Assembly: GCA_030539595.1 (NCBI GenBank)
Contig: JAUNXW010000008.1
Location: forward strand, 1 to 20,796
DNA from: Methanocorpusculum sp.
GTDB lineage: Archaea; Halobacteriota; Methanomicrobia; Methanomicrobiales; Methanocorpusculaceae
Length of the DNA stretch: 20,796 nucleotides
Reading direction: 5' to 3'
This document shows positions 1 through 6,346 of the stretch, piece after piece (the first letter of the stretch is position 1; every line of letters starts with the position of its first letter). Under the pieces are notes generated by a model that saw nothing but the letters and a program-made list of their open reading frames with translations, did no database searches and was not told the origin of the DNA. Made by a program: the position numbers and the translations under genes.

Positions 1-200
1 CAATCGCATTTTTCTTGCGCTCAGTCGCGCCTTCGGCTATCGCCTCAGCCAATTCACTCCCTCGCTTGAAAAATGCTGCCGTCACTAAGTTAATTTGTAT
101 TCACTAAATCAACCATTTACGGCAGCATTTTTCAAGTGAAGTCGCGATTTAACCCGAGCGATGAGCGAGGGTGCGACTGAACGCCGGAAAAATGCGATTG
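1..200. repeat. Near-palindromic 200-base element
   Basis: The left arm (1-82) and the reverse complement of the right arm (119-200) are equal in length and align without gaps at 62 of 82 positions (about 76%, counted by hand). The outer 14 bases (1-14 against 187-200) and the inner 18 bases (65-82 against 119-136) are perfect. Divergence sits in the middle of the arms. The centre (83-118) is 36 bases and contains CACTAA twice. A GAAAAATGC core is present in all four arm ends, in alternating orientation. No transposase is nearby. It could be a MITE-like or REP-like element, or a long cruciform or RNA hairpin. The window starts exactly at the arm end, so the element may extend to the left. Confidence 0.75.
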
Positions 201-273
201 CCGAGAGATTTGCGTAGATTTGCGGTTTGTTTTTTCTATGAAAGATGAATGTCAATGCTGAGCGAAGAGATTA

Positions 274-338
274 TCGGAGGCGGGACGCTTTAGCGTCCTC
301 AGCCAAGCAAGTTAAAAACTTGCGAAGCGAAGCCCCGA
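274..338. other. Possible three-way-junction structured element
   Basis: An outer helix pairs 274-281 with 332-338, 7 bp with A278 bulged. It encloses two hairpins: 283-289/292-298 (6-7 bp, GGACGC with a TTTA loop) and 307-313/317-323 (GCAAGTT with an AAA loop). The linkers are 282, 299-306 and 324-331. All arms were read directly from the bases. The strand is unknown because the fold is largely symmetric between strands. It may be a small structured RNA, a second type of intergenic repeat, or a terminator for a gene left of the window. It matches no RNA family that I recognise. Confidence 0.45.
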
Positions 339-524
339 CTTAGTCAAAATAAAATTCAAGAAGAGCCGACAGCAGCCCGTTCAAACCACAAAAAATACGA
401 CCATCCTCTTCAATAAAAATGACGACCAAGAATAAACGAAGCGGGCTTAAACTGCTGAAAGACTCGCAAGCATCTGGTCAGCATTCGACACATTCATCTT
501 TTTTGCGGTAGAATTAATATCAAT
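339..524. other. Gene-free stretch before the SepCysS cluster
   Basis: No convincing gene is seen. A 30-codon frame at 419-511 starts with ATG and ends with TAG, but it resembles nothing known. AT-rich tracts near 344-356 and 410-419 could serve as TATA boxes for the cluster starting at 525, though neither is at the usual distance from that start. Any leader would therefore be long, roughly 80-150 bases. Confidence 0.4.
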
Positions 525-704
525 ATGTCTCAGCGAGCAGCAGACGCGGTCTTTCAGGCACTATTCTCATTAACCGATATCAGAGTAATCCTTCGAACAA
601 CCGCACCGGAACACAAACTCAGCGACGAAGAAAAACAAAAAGCTGAGAAGGCATTAGCCTCCGCCAAAAAACAAATAACAATACTTGAAGAGGAATTATT
701 ATGA
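525..704 (+). CDS. Small helical protein (59 aa) coupled to SepCysS
   Basis: An ATG at 525 opens 59 codons and ends in TGA at 702-704, overlapping the SepCysS ATG at 701 in an ATGA junction. That overlap implies translational coupling. An in-frame TGA at 456-458 and the lack of another ATG or GTG fix the start. The protein begins MSQRAADAVFQALF, contains SLTDIRVILR near residue 16, and ends in a charged Lys/Glu-rich stretch (about residues 34-59) that should be helical, possibly coiled-coil. It has no cysteine, no signal peptide and no membrane segment. I do not recognise the family. Because it is coupled to SepCysS, a role as a small partner or scaffold in Cys-tRNA synthesis is plausible, but that is inference. 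SepCysE, the scaffold joining SepRS and SepCysS in some methanogens, is larger. Confidence 0.72.
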   Translation: MSQRAADAVFQALFSLTDIRVILRTTAPEHKLSDEEKQKAEKALASAKKQITILEEELL

Positions 705-1879
705 AATGTGCAGGCTCAATAGACGCAAGAATGCGTGACGAAGTATCCATCAACCTCGACCCAATACAAGTCGGCGGAAGACTTACACCCGAAGCAATGA
801 AAGCCATGATTTCATGGGGCGACGGCTACTCAGTCTGTGACAACTGTAAAAAACCATTCAGGCTCGACTATATAGAAAACCCGCCTCTCAAAGATTTCCA
901 CGCAGAACTTGCCGAGTGGCTCGGAATGGCTCAGGCAAGAACTGTCCCGGGAGCACGCAGAGCATTTCAGCAGGTTGCCGGAACTTACGTAGAAAAAGGT
1001 GACCCTGTATTAATCGGCTCACTCGCACACTATACCTCATATCTCTCCGTTGAAATCCAGAAAGGTATTGTCCGCGAAATTCCAAAAACCTCCGACAACC
1101 ATATAACAGCCGAAGCCGCCGCACAAAGAATAGAAGACGTCATAACCGAATTCAAATGCCCGCCCAAACTGCTCTACATAGACCACGTTGACTACCAGTT
1201 CGGAAACATGCACGACGTAAAAGGAATCATAAAAGCTGCTCACCAGTATGATGTCCCCGTTCTTTACAACGGAGTTTACACGGTCGGAATAATGCCCGTA
1301 AACAACAAGGACATCGGAGCGGATTTCATTGTAGGCTCGGGACACAAATCAATGGCAGCGCCCGCACCATCGGGAGTATTAGCGGCAACCGAAGAAAGAG
1401 CCGAAGAGGTTTTCAGAACAACCAAAATGGAAGGCGACTTAACGGGCAGAAAATTCGGAATCAAAGAAGTAGGAATCATAGGCTGTTCACTTATGGGAGC
1501 GCCAATCGTTGGAATGCTCGCCTCTTTCCCTGCCGTAAAAGAAAGAGTGAACCACTTCGAAGAAGAGCTTGCCAACAGTAAAATAATTGTTGATGCGCTC
1601 AAATCCATTGACGGAACAAAGATTCTCTCAGAATATCCGAGAAAGCACACACTAACCAGAGTAGATACAAGCGGCTCGTTCGATGTTGTCGCACAGACTC
1701 ACAAAAAGAGAGGATTCTTCCTTTCAAGCGCACTTTCAAAGAAAGGAATCACAGGAATTATTGCAGGAGCTACAAAAGTCTGGAAATTCAACACCTATGG
1801 CATGACCAAAAAGCAGGCTGAATACGTAGCCGACACATATTTAGAGATTGCAGAGACCAACGGTCTCACAATCAACTAA
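701..1879 (+). CDS. pscS: O-phospho-L-seryl-tRNA:Cys-tRNA synthase (SepCysS)
   Basis: This PLP enzyme converts Sep-tRNA(Cys) to Cys-tRNA(Cys) with an external sulfur donor. It is the second step of the methanogen pathway, after SepRS charges tRNA(Cys) with phosphoserine. The protein has 392 residues, the usual size. The N-terminal INLDPIQVGGRLTPEA stretch is characteristic. C46 and C49 (CDNC) and C262 (IIGCS) match the three conserved cysteines thought to carry the persulfide. K216, in the GSGHKS context, is the PLP Schiff-base lysine. It is a fold-type I aminotransferase-like protein, cytoplasmic. The start at 701 overlaps the stop of the upstream 59-residue gene, and a radical SAM gene begins 3 bases after the stop. 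SepRS is not in the window. Confidence 0.96.
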   Translation: MKCAGSIDARMRDEVSINLDPIQVGGRLTPEAMKAMISWGDGYSVCDNCKKPFRLDYIENPPLKDFHAELAEWLGMAQARTVPGARRAFQQVAGTYVEKGDPVLIGSLAHYTSYLSVEIQKGIVREIPKTSDNHITAEAAAQRIEDVITEFKCPPKLLYIDHVDYQFGNMHDVKGIIKAAHQYDVPVLYNGVYTVGIMPVNNKDIGADFIVGSGHKSMAAPAPSGVLAATEERAEEVFRTTKMEGDLTGRKFGIKEVGIIGCSLMGAPIVGMLASFPAVKERVNHFEEELANSKIIVDALKSIDGTKILSEYPRKHTLTRVDTSGSFDVVAQTHKKRGFFLSSALSKKGITGIIAGATKVWKFNTYGMTKKQAEYVADTYLEIAETNGLTIN

Positions 1880-1882
1880 CCG

Positions 1883-2986
1883 ATGTTTTTTCACCTAATC
1901 GTAACAGACGACTGCAATCTCTGTTGTTCATACTGCAGAGCGAAGATGTTTGATGAAGAGGATGAACCCGGAGGCTCTCCGGGAAATATTGACGAGACAA
2001 TTACGGAAAATTTCTCCGCGAACCTTGACGACCTCTACAATTTTCTTGCAAAAGACAAAGACGCTGTTCTGACTTTTATAGGAGGAGAACCTCTTATGAG
2101 ACCTGATTTTGTAATGGAGGTCATGGATAACGCTCCCGTTAAGCGTTTTATGATTCAGACCAACGGAACTCTGCTTTCAAAACTGCCGAGTAAATACACA
2201 AACCGTTTTGAAACAATTTTGATTTCTGTTGATGGGTGCATGGCACTCACAGACTGTCACAGAGGTCAGGGAATTTACAACACTGTAATTTCGACCTCAA
2301 AAGAAATTGTCGAAAACGGTTTTAAGGGCGAACTTATCGCAAGAATGACCGTCGCGGAGGATACAGATATTTTTGAAGCGGTCACGCACCTTTCGAATTA
2401 TTTTACCTCAATTCATTGGCAGATGGACGCGGATTTTACGGGAGATTTTTCGCACAGAAGATTTGCCGATTGGAGTAAAAAGTACTCGCAAGGGATTGCT
2501 AAACTTGCGGATGAATGGGTCAACAGAATGGCAAAAAGCGGACGTGTTCAGAAGTGGTATCCGTTTCTGTCGACAACACAAGATTTGCTCACAGGTAAAT
2601 CTTCAAAACTCAGATGCGGTTCGGGCTATGCAAACTACAGCATAATGACAAACGGTTTCATAGCTCCTTGTCCGATTATGGTTGGGATGAAAGACTATTA
2701 CTGCGGTCACATAAAAGACGCAGAGCCTTGCAATCTCCCCGAAATTAAAATCGGCGAACCCTGCACATCGTGCAGAATTTATAATTTCTGCGGCGGAAGA
2801 TGTCTTTATTCAAATATTGTCAGACCGTGGGGAAAACATTACAGTCTGGTATGCGATACAGTTTTCGCTCTCCACGACGCACTTACAAGGAATATCCCCG
2901 TCATAAAAGAACTTTTGAAAGACGGGGTTATTACAACAGACGACTTTAAGCACACAAGATATAACGGGTGCGAAATAATACCGTGA
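1883..2986 (+). CDS. Radical SAM/SPASM protein, putative peptide-modifying enzyme
   Basis: The N-terminal radical SAM cluster motif CX3CX2C is C11, C15, C18, followed by a GGEP motif near residue 67. The C-terminal part is a clear SPASM domain: C245-x12-G258-x4-C263, then C294-x2-C297-x5-C303-x3-C307 and a last C324. Two auxiliary Fe-S clusters are therefore likely. Full length is 367 residues. It resembles the archaeal family annotated as putative peptide-modifying radical SAM enzyme (AF0577 type), for which I recall no proven substrate. SPASM enzymes usually modify peptides or proteins, but no obvious Cys-rich or Gly-rich precursor gene lies beside it. An in-frame stop just upstream fixes the start. 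It sits 3 bases after SepCysS and 4 bases before the TSUP permease, so one transcript is likely. Confidence 0.88.
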   Translation: MFFHLIVTDDCNLCCSYCRAKMFDEEDEPGGSPGNIDETITENFSANLDDLYNFLAKDKDAVLTFIGGEPLMRPDFVMEVMDNAPVKRFMIQTNGTLLSKLPSKYTNRFETILISVDGCMALTDCHRGQGIYNTVISTSKEIVENGFKGELIARMTVAEDTDIFEAVTHLSNYFTSIHWQMDADFTGDFSHRRFADWSKKYSQGIAKLADEWVNRMAKSGRVQKWYPFLSTTQDLLTGKSSKLRCGSGYANYSIMTNGFIAPCPIMVGMKDYYCGHIKDAEPCNLPEIKIGEPCTSCRIYNFCGGRCLYSNIVRPWGKHYSLVCDTVFALHDALTRNIPVIKELLKDGVITTDDFKHTRYNGCEIIP

Positions 2987-2990
2987 GGCT

Positions 2991-3821
2991 ATGGACTTAA
3001 TTCTGATTTTTATTTTAATCGGTGCCGGACTTCTCGCAGGATTTATGTCAGGACTTCTTGGGGTGGGCGGAGGTTTTGTTTTTGCGCCCGCAATGTATTT
3101 TGTTCTGAAACTTTCAGGCGTTTCAGGGGAGACCGCAATTCTTATTGCTTTCGGGACAAGCCTTGCAGCTGCTTTTCCGACAATTATGACGACTGCAATA
3201 GGTCATTTGAAAAAAGGCAATGTTGTCCGCCGTAACGCTGTCATTATGGGTGTCTGCGGAATTGTTACGGGTTTTATAGGAGGGACTGCGGCAACTTACC
3301 TTCCGGTGAAAATTCTGGAAATACTGTTTGGATTATTAATGGCTGTTGCGGCTGTAAAACTTATTACAACGCTTCCTTCGGGAAACAAAGAAAGTATGCC
3401 CGTCCCTATGTGCTGCGGAATTGGAGGTACTGCGGGTTTTTTCTCGGGGCTTCTTGGTCTAGGGGGCGGAACAATTCTTGTTCCGCTGATGATGTTTCTT
3501 GGAAAATTCAACATCAAGAAAGCCGTCGGAACATCTGCAGCCGCAATAGTTTTCATAACTCTTGGGGGAATTGCATCTTATCTTGTTAACGGATTTACTG
3601 CGGGCATTTCACTTGATGGGTTTTTACTTGTAGGATATATTGATGTCATTATGTGGGCGATTATGGTTGCTTCGGCAATTCCAATGGCGATTCTTGCAAT
3701 AAAACTCGGCGGAAAGTTTTCGGAAAAGAAACTAAAAATTCTCTTCTTCGTTCTGATGATAATTATTGCACTGAAAATGCTCGGCGTTTTTGACCTGATA
3801 GGCGGAATTATTACGGTTTGA
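2991..3821 (+). CDS. TSUP (TauE/SafE) family membrane permease
   Basis: This 276-residue, very hydrophobic protein has the two-fold internal repeat of the TSUP family. GLLGVGGG at residues 21-28 is echoed by GLLGLGGG at residues 153-160, each followed by a proline-containing hydrophobic segment. Roughly eight membrane helices are expected. Family members carry sulfite, sulfoacetate, thiosulfate or other small sulfur-containing anions, and the direction and substrate cannot be read from sequence. The position between a SPASM enzyme and a methyltransferase, in a cluster led by SepCysS, makes a sulfur substrate attractive but unproven. GAGG at 2985-2988 overlaps the preceding stop and is very close to the ATG, so translation is probably coupled. 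Confidence 0.88.
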   Translation: MDLILIFILIGAGLLAGFMSGLLGVGGGFVFAPAMYFVLKLSGVSGETAILIAFGTSLAAAFPTIMTTAIGHLKKGNVVRRNAVIMGVCGIVTGFIGGTAATYLPVKILEILFGLLMAVAAVKLITTLPSGNKESMPVPMCCGIGGTAGFFSGLLGLGGGTILVPLMMFLGKFNIKKAVGTSAAAIVFITLGGIASYLVNGFTAGISLDGFLLVGYIDVIMWAIMVASAIPMAILAIKLGGKFSEKKLKILFFVLMIIIALKMLGVFDLIGGIITV

Positions 3822-3824
3822 AAA

Positions 3825-5084
3825 ATGATAAGTCAGAATAAAATAATTTCATCCGCTTCCGAACTGAATAATTATCTTACCGATTTTCATTTTGACGAAA
3901 CGTCTGATAAAAAAACATGTGTCACAGAAACCGAAATTGAAAACATCCGCGTTAAAAAATATATTAACGAGTTCTGGACGGCAAAACAAAGAGGCGCAAG
4001 TTCTCTGCACGAAGTATCATACAGAGCCTGTTTTAAACCGCAGCTTCCGAGATTTTTCATAGACAAGCTGACATCGGAAGGCGATACTGTTTACGACCCT
4101 TTCGGCGGCAGAGGAACAACGATAATCGAAGCGGCGCTTCTTGGGAGAAGAGGTATTTCCAACGATGTCAACCCGCTGAGCGAAATATTTGCCTCACCGC
4201 GCATCTCCCTGCCGGAGATTGATGAGATTGAAAAAAGGCTTGATGAGATTAATTTTGATAAATCAAAAACAGCCGACATTGACCTGTCTATGTTTTATCA
4301 CTCAGACACACTCGGAGAAATTGTTTCGCTGAGGGAGTATCTTATCGAAAGACAAAAATCGGGCAGAGAGGATGTAACAGACAAATGGATTAAAATGACT
4401 GCAACCAACAGATTAACCGGTCATTCATCCGGATTTTTTTCGGTTTACACCCTCCCGCCCAATCAGGCGGTATCACCTAAGAGGCAGATGAAAATTAATT
4501 CTGACAGAAATCAGATTCCGGCTTATCGCGATGTCAAAAAAATAATAATCAAAAAATCAAAACAGCTTCTGAGAAATATCTCCGACGCTGAAAGAGATAA
4601 CCTAAATAAATTCGGTAAAGACGGCAGATTCATAAATTCGGATGCGGGCAGCACATCTGAAATCGGAAATAATACGGTTCAGCTTACGGTTACCTCGCCG
4701 CCGTTTCTTGACATCGTTCAGTATTCTTCGGACAACTGGCTGAGATGCTGGTTCAATAATATTGACGTCAGTGAAATCGGCAAAAAAATCACTGTGTCCA
4801 AAACGGTTGAAGACTGGTCAAACGTTATGAAAAATGTGTTTAAGGAACTATTCCGAGTTACAAAAAAAGGAGGGTGGGTGGCTTTTGAAGTCGGCGAGGT
4901 AAGAAACAAATCTGTTTCGTTAGACGATTACGTGATACCTATCGGAATCAAAGCAGGATTTTCTTTATTCGGTGTGTTGGTAAACAGTCAGAAATTTACA
5001 AAGACGGCAAACATCTGGGGAGTATCAAACAACAGCTGCGGAACGAATTCAAACAGGGTGGTTATTTTTACCAAAGATGTTTAA
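3825..5084 (+). CDS. DNA methyltransferase, probable N4/N6 amino type, orphan
   Basis: This is an SAM-dependent methyltransferase of 419 residues. Motif I (DPFGGRGTT, residues 91-99) binds SAM, and the catalytic motif IV is TSPPF at residues 290-294. Motif I precedes motif IV with about 190 residues between, which could hold the target-recognition part. The region before motif I, with SLHEVSYRACFKPQLPRFF, is typical of a group of archaeal and bacterial DNA methylases. After motif IV come WVAFEVGEV and a terminal strand of the usual fold. No restriction endonuclease is adjacent, so it looks like a solitary methylase. An RNA methyltransferase is less likely but cannot be excluded. It starts 3 bases after the TSUP stop, with no Shine-Dalgarno site, which implies coupling. 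Confidence 0.8.
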   Translation: MISQNKIISSASELNNYLTDFHFDETSDKKTCVTETEIENIRVKKYINEFWTAKQRGASSLHEVSYRACFKPQLPRFFIDKLTSEGDTVYDPFGGRGTTIIEAALLGRRGISNDVNPLSEIFASPRISLPEIDEIEKRLDEINFDKSKTADIDLSMFYHSDTLGEIVSLREYLIERQKSGREDVTDKWIKMTATNRLTGHSSGFFSVYTLPPNQAVSPKRQMKINSDRNQIPAYRDVKKIIIKKSKQLLRNISDAERDNLNKFGKDGRFINSDAGSTSEIGNNTVQLTVTSPPFLDIVQYSSDNWLRCWFNNIDVSEIGKKITVSKTVEDWSNVMKNVFKELFRVTKKGGWVAFEVGEVRNKSVSLDDYVIPIGIKAGFSLFGVLVNSQKFTKTANIWGVSNNSCGTNSNRVVIFTKDV

Positions 5085-5112
5085 AATCCGGTTTACATTC
5101 CCAATGGGAAGG

Positions 5113-5119
5113 TATATTA
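5113..5119 (+). promoter_or_regulatory. TATA box of the thioredoxin gene
   Basis: TATATTA lies 30 bases before the thioredoxin ATG at 5143. Archaeal transcription begins about 26 bases after the TATA centre, which puts the transcript start at or just before the ATG. With no Shine-Dalgarno site present, a leaderless mRNA is likely. An inverted repeat TTCCC-AAT-GGGAA (5098-5110) abuts it upstream, in the BRE position, and could be an operator. Confidence 0.55.
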
Positions 5120-5142
5120 GTTTATCAGTCACACTTTAAACT

Positions 5143-5412
5143 ATGTCAAAACCCGTATTATACGATTTCTTCGCAACCTGGTGCGGTCCATGCAGAATTC
5201 AAAGTCCGATTATCCACAAACTTGCGGAAAAACTTGGAGACAGTGTTGACGTCAGAATGATTGATGTTGATAATGAACCCGAACTTTCAAACAAATATTC
5301 AATTGCGGTTGTTCCAACAATAATCATCGAAAAGGACGGCAGAATTATAGAAAGGCATGAAGGAGTAGTCGAAGGAGACAGACTTGAGGCTTTGTTAAAG
5401 CCCTTAATGTAA
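5143..5412 (+). CDS. Small thioredoxin
   Basis: The protein has 89 residues and a canonical WCGPC active site (W13, C14, C17), followed by the conserved VVPT cis-proline region. It is shorter than bacterial thioredoxins of about 105 residues and resembles the mini-thioredoxins of methanogens (MJ0307 type), which are thiol-disulfide reductants of the cytoplasm. It appears to be transcribed from its own TATA box at 5113 and is followed 14 bases later by another thioredoxin-fold gene, so the two probably form a redox pair. No thioredoxin reductase is in the window. Confidence 0.93.
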   Translation: MSKPVLYDFFATWCGPCRIQSPIIHKLAEKLGDSVDVRMIDVDNEPELSNKYSIAVVPTIIIEKDGRIIERHEGVVEGDRLEALLKPLM

Positions 5413-5426
5413 CTTTTTTTGATACT

Positions 5427-5759
5427 ATGGCAGTTACAGTAGAAGTAATAGGTTATACCTACAGACCGTGCGGACCTTTTCCGTGCGATAAAGACAGGTC
5501 GTGCGGACTGACTGAGTGTTTTGAGAAACTGACGCTTCAGTATGCATTCCCAGCACTTGAAAAAGCTCTTGCGGAAAAATACGGAGACAAAGTCGATGTC
5601 AAACTCACACCTCTTGACAAAGAAATTCCAAAATATGTTGTCGACTTGGTTCGAGAGGGACACCCGCCTCTGCCGATAATTCTTGTAAACGGAAAACTTG
5701 TTCCGGTAGGAACCGTATCTGTTCCGAAAATTTCAGAGTTCATAGACGCGGTATTATAA
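5427..5759 (+). CDS. Thioredoxin-fold protein with four N-terminal cysteines
   Basis: The protein has 110 residues. The first strand (VTVEVIGYTY) runs straight into a cysteine cluster: C15, C20, C26, C31, with spacings x4, x5 and x4. The end carries PPLPIILVNGKLVPVGTVSVPK, the proline-strand-loop expected of a thioredoxin fold. By eye it recalls the YuzD/DUF1462 type of disulfide oxidoreductase, but the cysteine pattern is not CxxC. The four cysteines may bind a metal or Fe-S cluster, or form two disulfides. It follows thioredoxin by 14 bases with no promoter between, so it is probably a partner or substrate of it. The exact function is unknown. Confidence 0.75.
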   Translation: MAVTVEVIGYTYRPCGPFPCDKDRSCGLTECFEKLTLQYAFPALEKALAEKYGDKVDVKLTPLDKEIPKYVVDLVREGHPPLPIILVNGKLVPVGTVSVPKISEFIDAVL

Positions 5760-5803
5760 AAATTAAAATCTTCTCAAAACTATTTTTTTAAAATTAAAAA
5801 TTA
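5760..5803. terminator. AT-rich convergent terminator region
   Basis: Between the convergent thioredoxin-fold gene and fucA lies almost pure A/T, with a 7-T run at 5783-5789 and A-runs at 5790-5800. Archaeal termination relies on T-runs, and this tract supplies one on each strand. No stable hairpin is seen. Confidence 0.5.
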
Positions 5804-6346
5804 TTATTTCTTACACTGCTCTGTAAGAGATAATACCTTACAGCAGTGCTCTGCAAGCGAAGTATAAAGATAAGCCTCATCCATATCTTTTCCCGCTGCA
5901 AAAGTTCCGTGACCTCTTGCAATCACAATATGCGACTTCGCAAGTTCTTCTGCAACAGCATCCGCTAAATTCTGCGAACCGCACGAACCTTCAACAACAG
6001 CGATATGGGGGGCAAGAAGCTGACCTTCGGAATCAACCGTAACTATATCATCTTTTATCAAAGACTGCGCTACTGCGTAAGGAGGGTGAGCGTGAACAAT
6101 TGCAAGATGCTTTGAAGCATTGTAAACCGCTGTGTGCACTCTCCACTCGCTTGAAGCAAATGGAGTAACCCTGCCGTTTAACGGCATCAGAACTATTTGT
6201 GCCGGGTCAGCATCCAGATAAGAACCGGTTTTTGTAATAAAGTAACCCGCATCGGTTCGAACACTCATATTTCCGAAGTTGCCTCCGACTAAGTGTTCGG
6301 AAAACAACCTCTGACCGATTCTTGAAAATGTTTCCTCGACGCTCAT
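5804..6346 (-). CDS. fucA: Class II aldolase, L-fuculose-1-phosphate aldolase type
   Basis: This is a zinc-dependent class II aldolase/adducin-family protein of 180 residues, the size of MJ1418. Zinc ligands are visible as H85 and H87 (HAHPP) and H146 (RGHGTF). E67 (SSEW) is the expected catalytic acid/base, and GNFGN (22-26) and TKTGS (38-42) bind the substrate phosphate. In methanogens this enzyme is thought to cleave fuculose-1-phosphate to lactaldehyde and DHAP. Lactaldehyde then gives lactate for the 2-phospholactate unit of coenzyme F420. Other pentulose phosphates are possible substrates. Its ATG overlaps the argF stop by 4 bases, so it is the last gene of purD-argF-fucA. Confidence 0.85.
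   Translation of the reverse strand: MSVEETFSRIGQRLFSEHLVGGNFGNMSVRTDAGYFITKTGSYLDADPAQIVLMPLNGRVTPFASSEWRVHTAVYNASKHLAIVHAHPPYAVAQSLIKDDIVTVDSEGQLLAPHIAVVEGSCGSQNLADAVAEELAKSHIVIARGHGTFAAGKDMDEAYLYTSLAEHCCKVLSLTEQCKK

Noticed and set aside
1..200. Insertion sequence terminal repeats
   Set aside because: Only a short palindrome is present, with no transposase frame in or beside it and no target duplication visible at the window edge.
419..458. Possible box C/D guide RNA (ATGACGA ... CTGA)
   Set aside because: The C box has a mismatch, and no internal D' and C' boxes are present, so the pattern is too weak.
419..511. 30-codon open frame, ATG to TAG, in the gene-free region
   Set aside because: It has no recognisable sequence, no ribosome site and no coupling to a neighbour. 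Chance frames of this length are common.
5199..5663. 154-codon antisense frame across the thioredoxin pair
   Set aside because: It lies opposite two genes with clear motifs. Its sequence looks like a shadow of their codon pattern and has no start signal.
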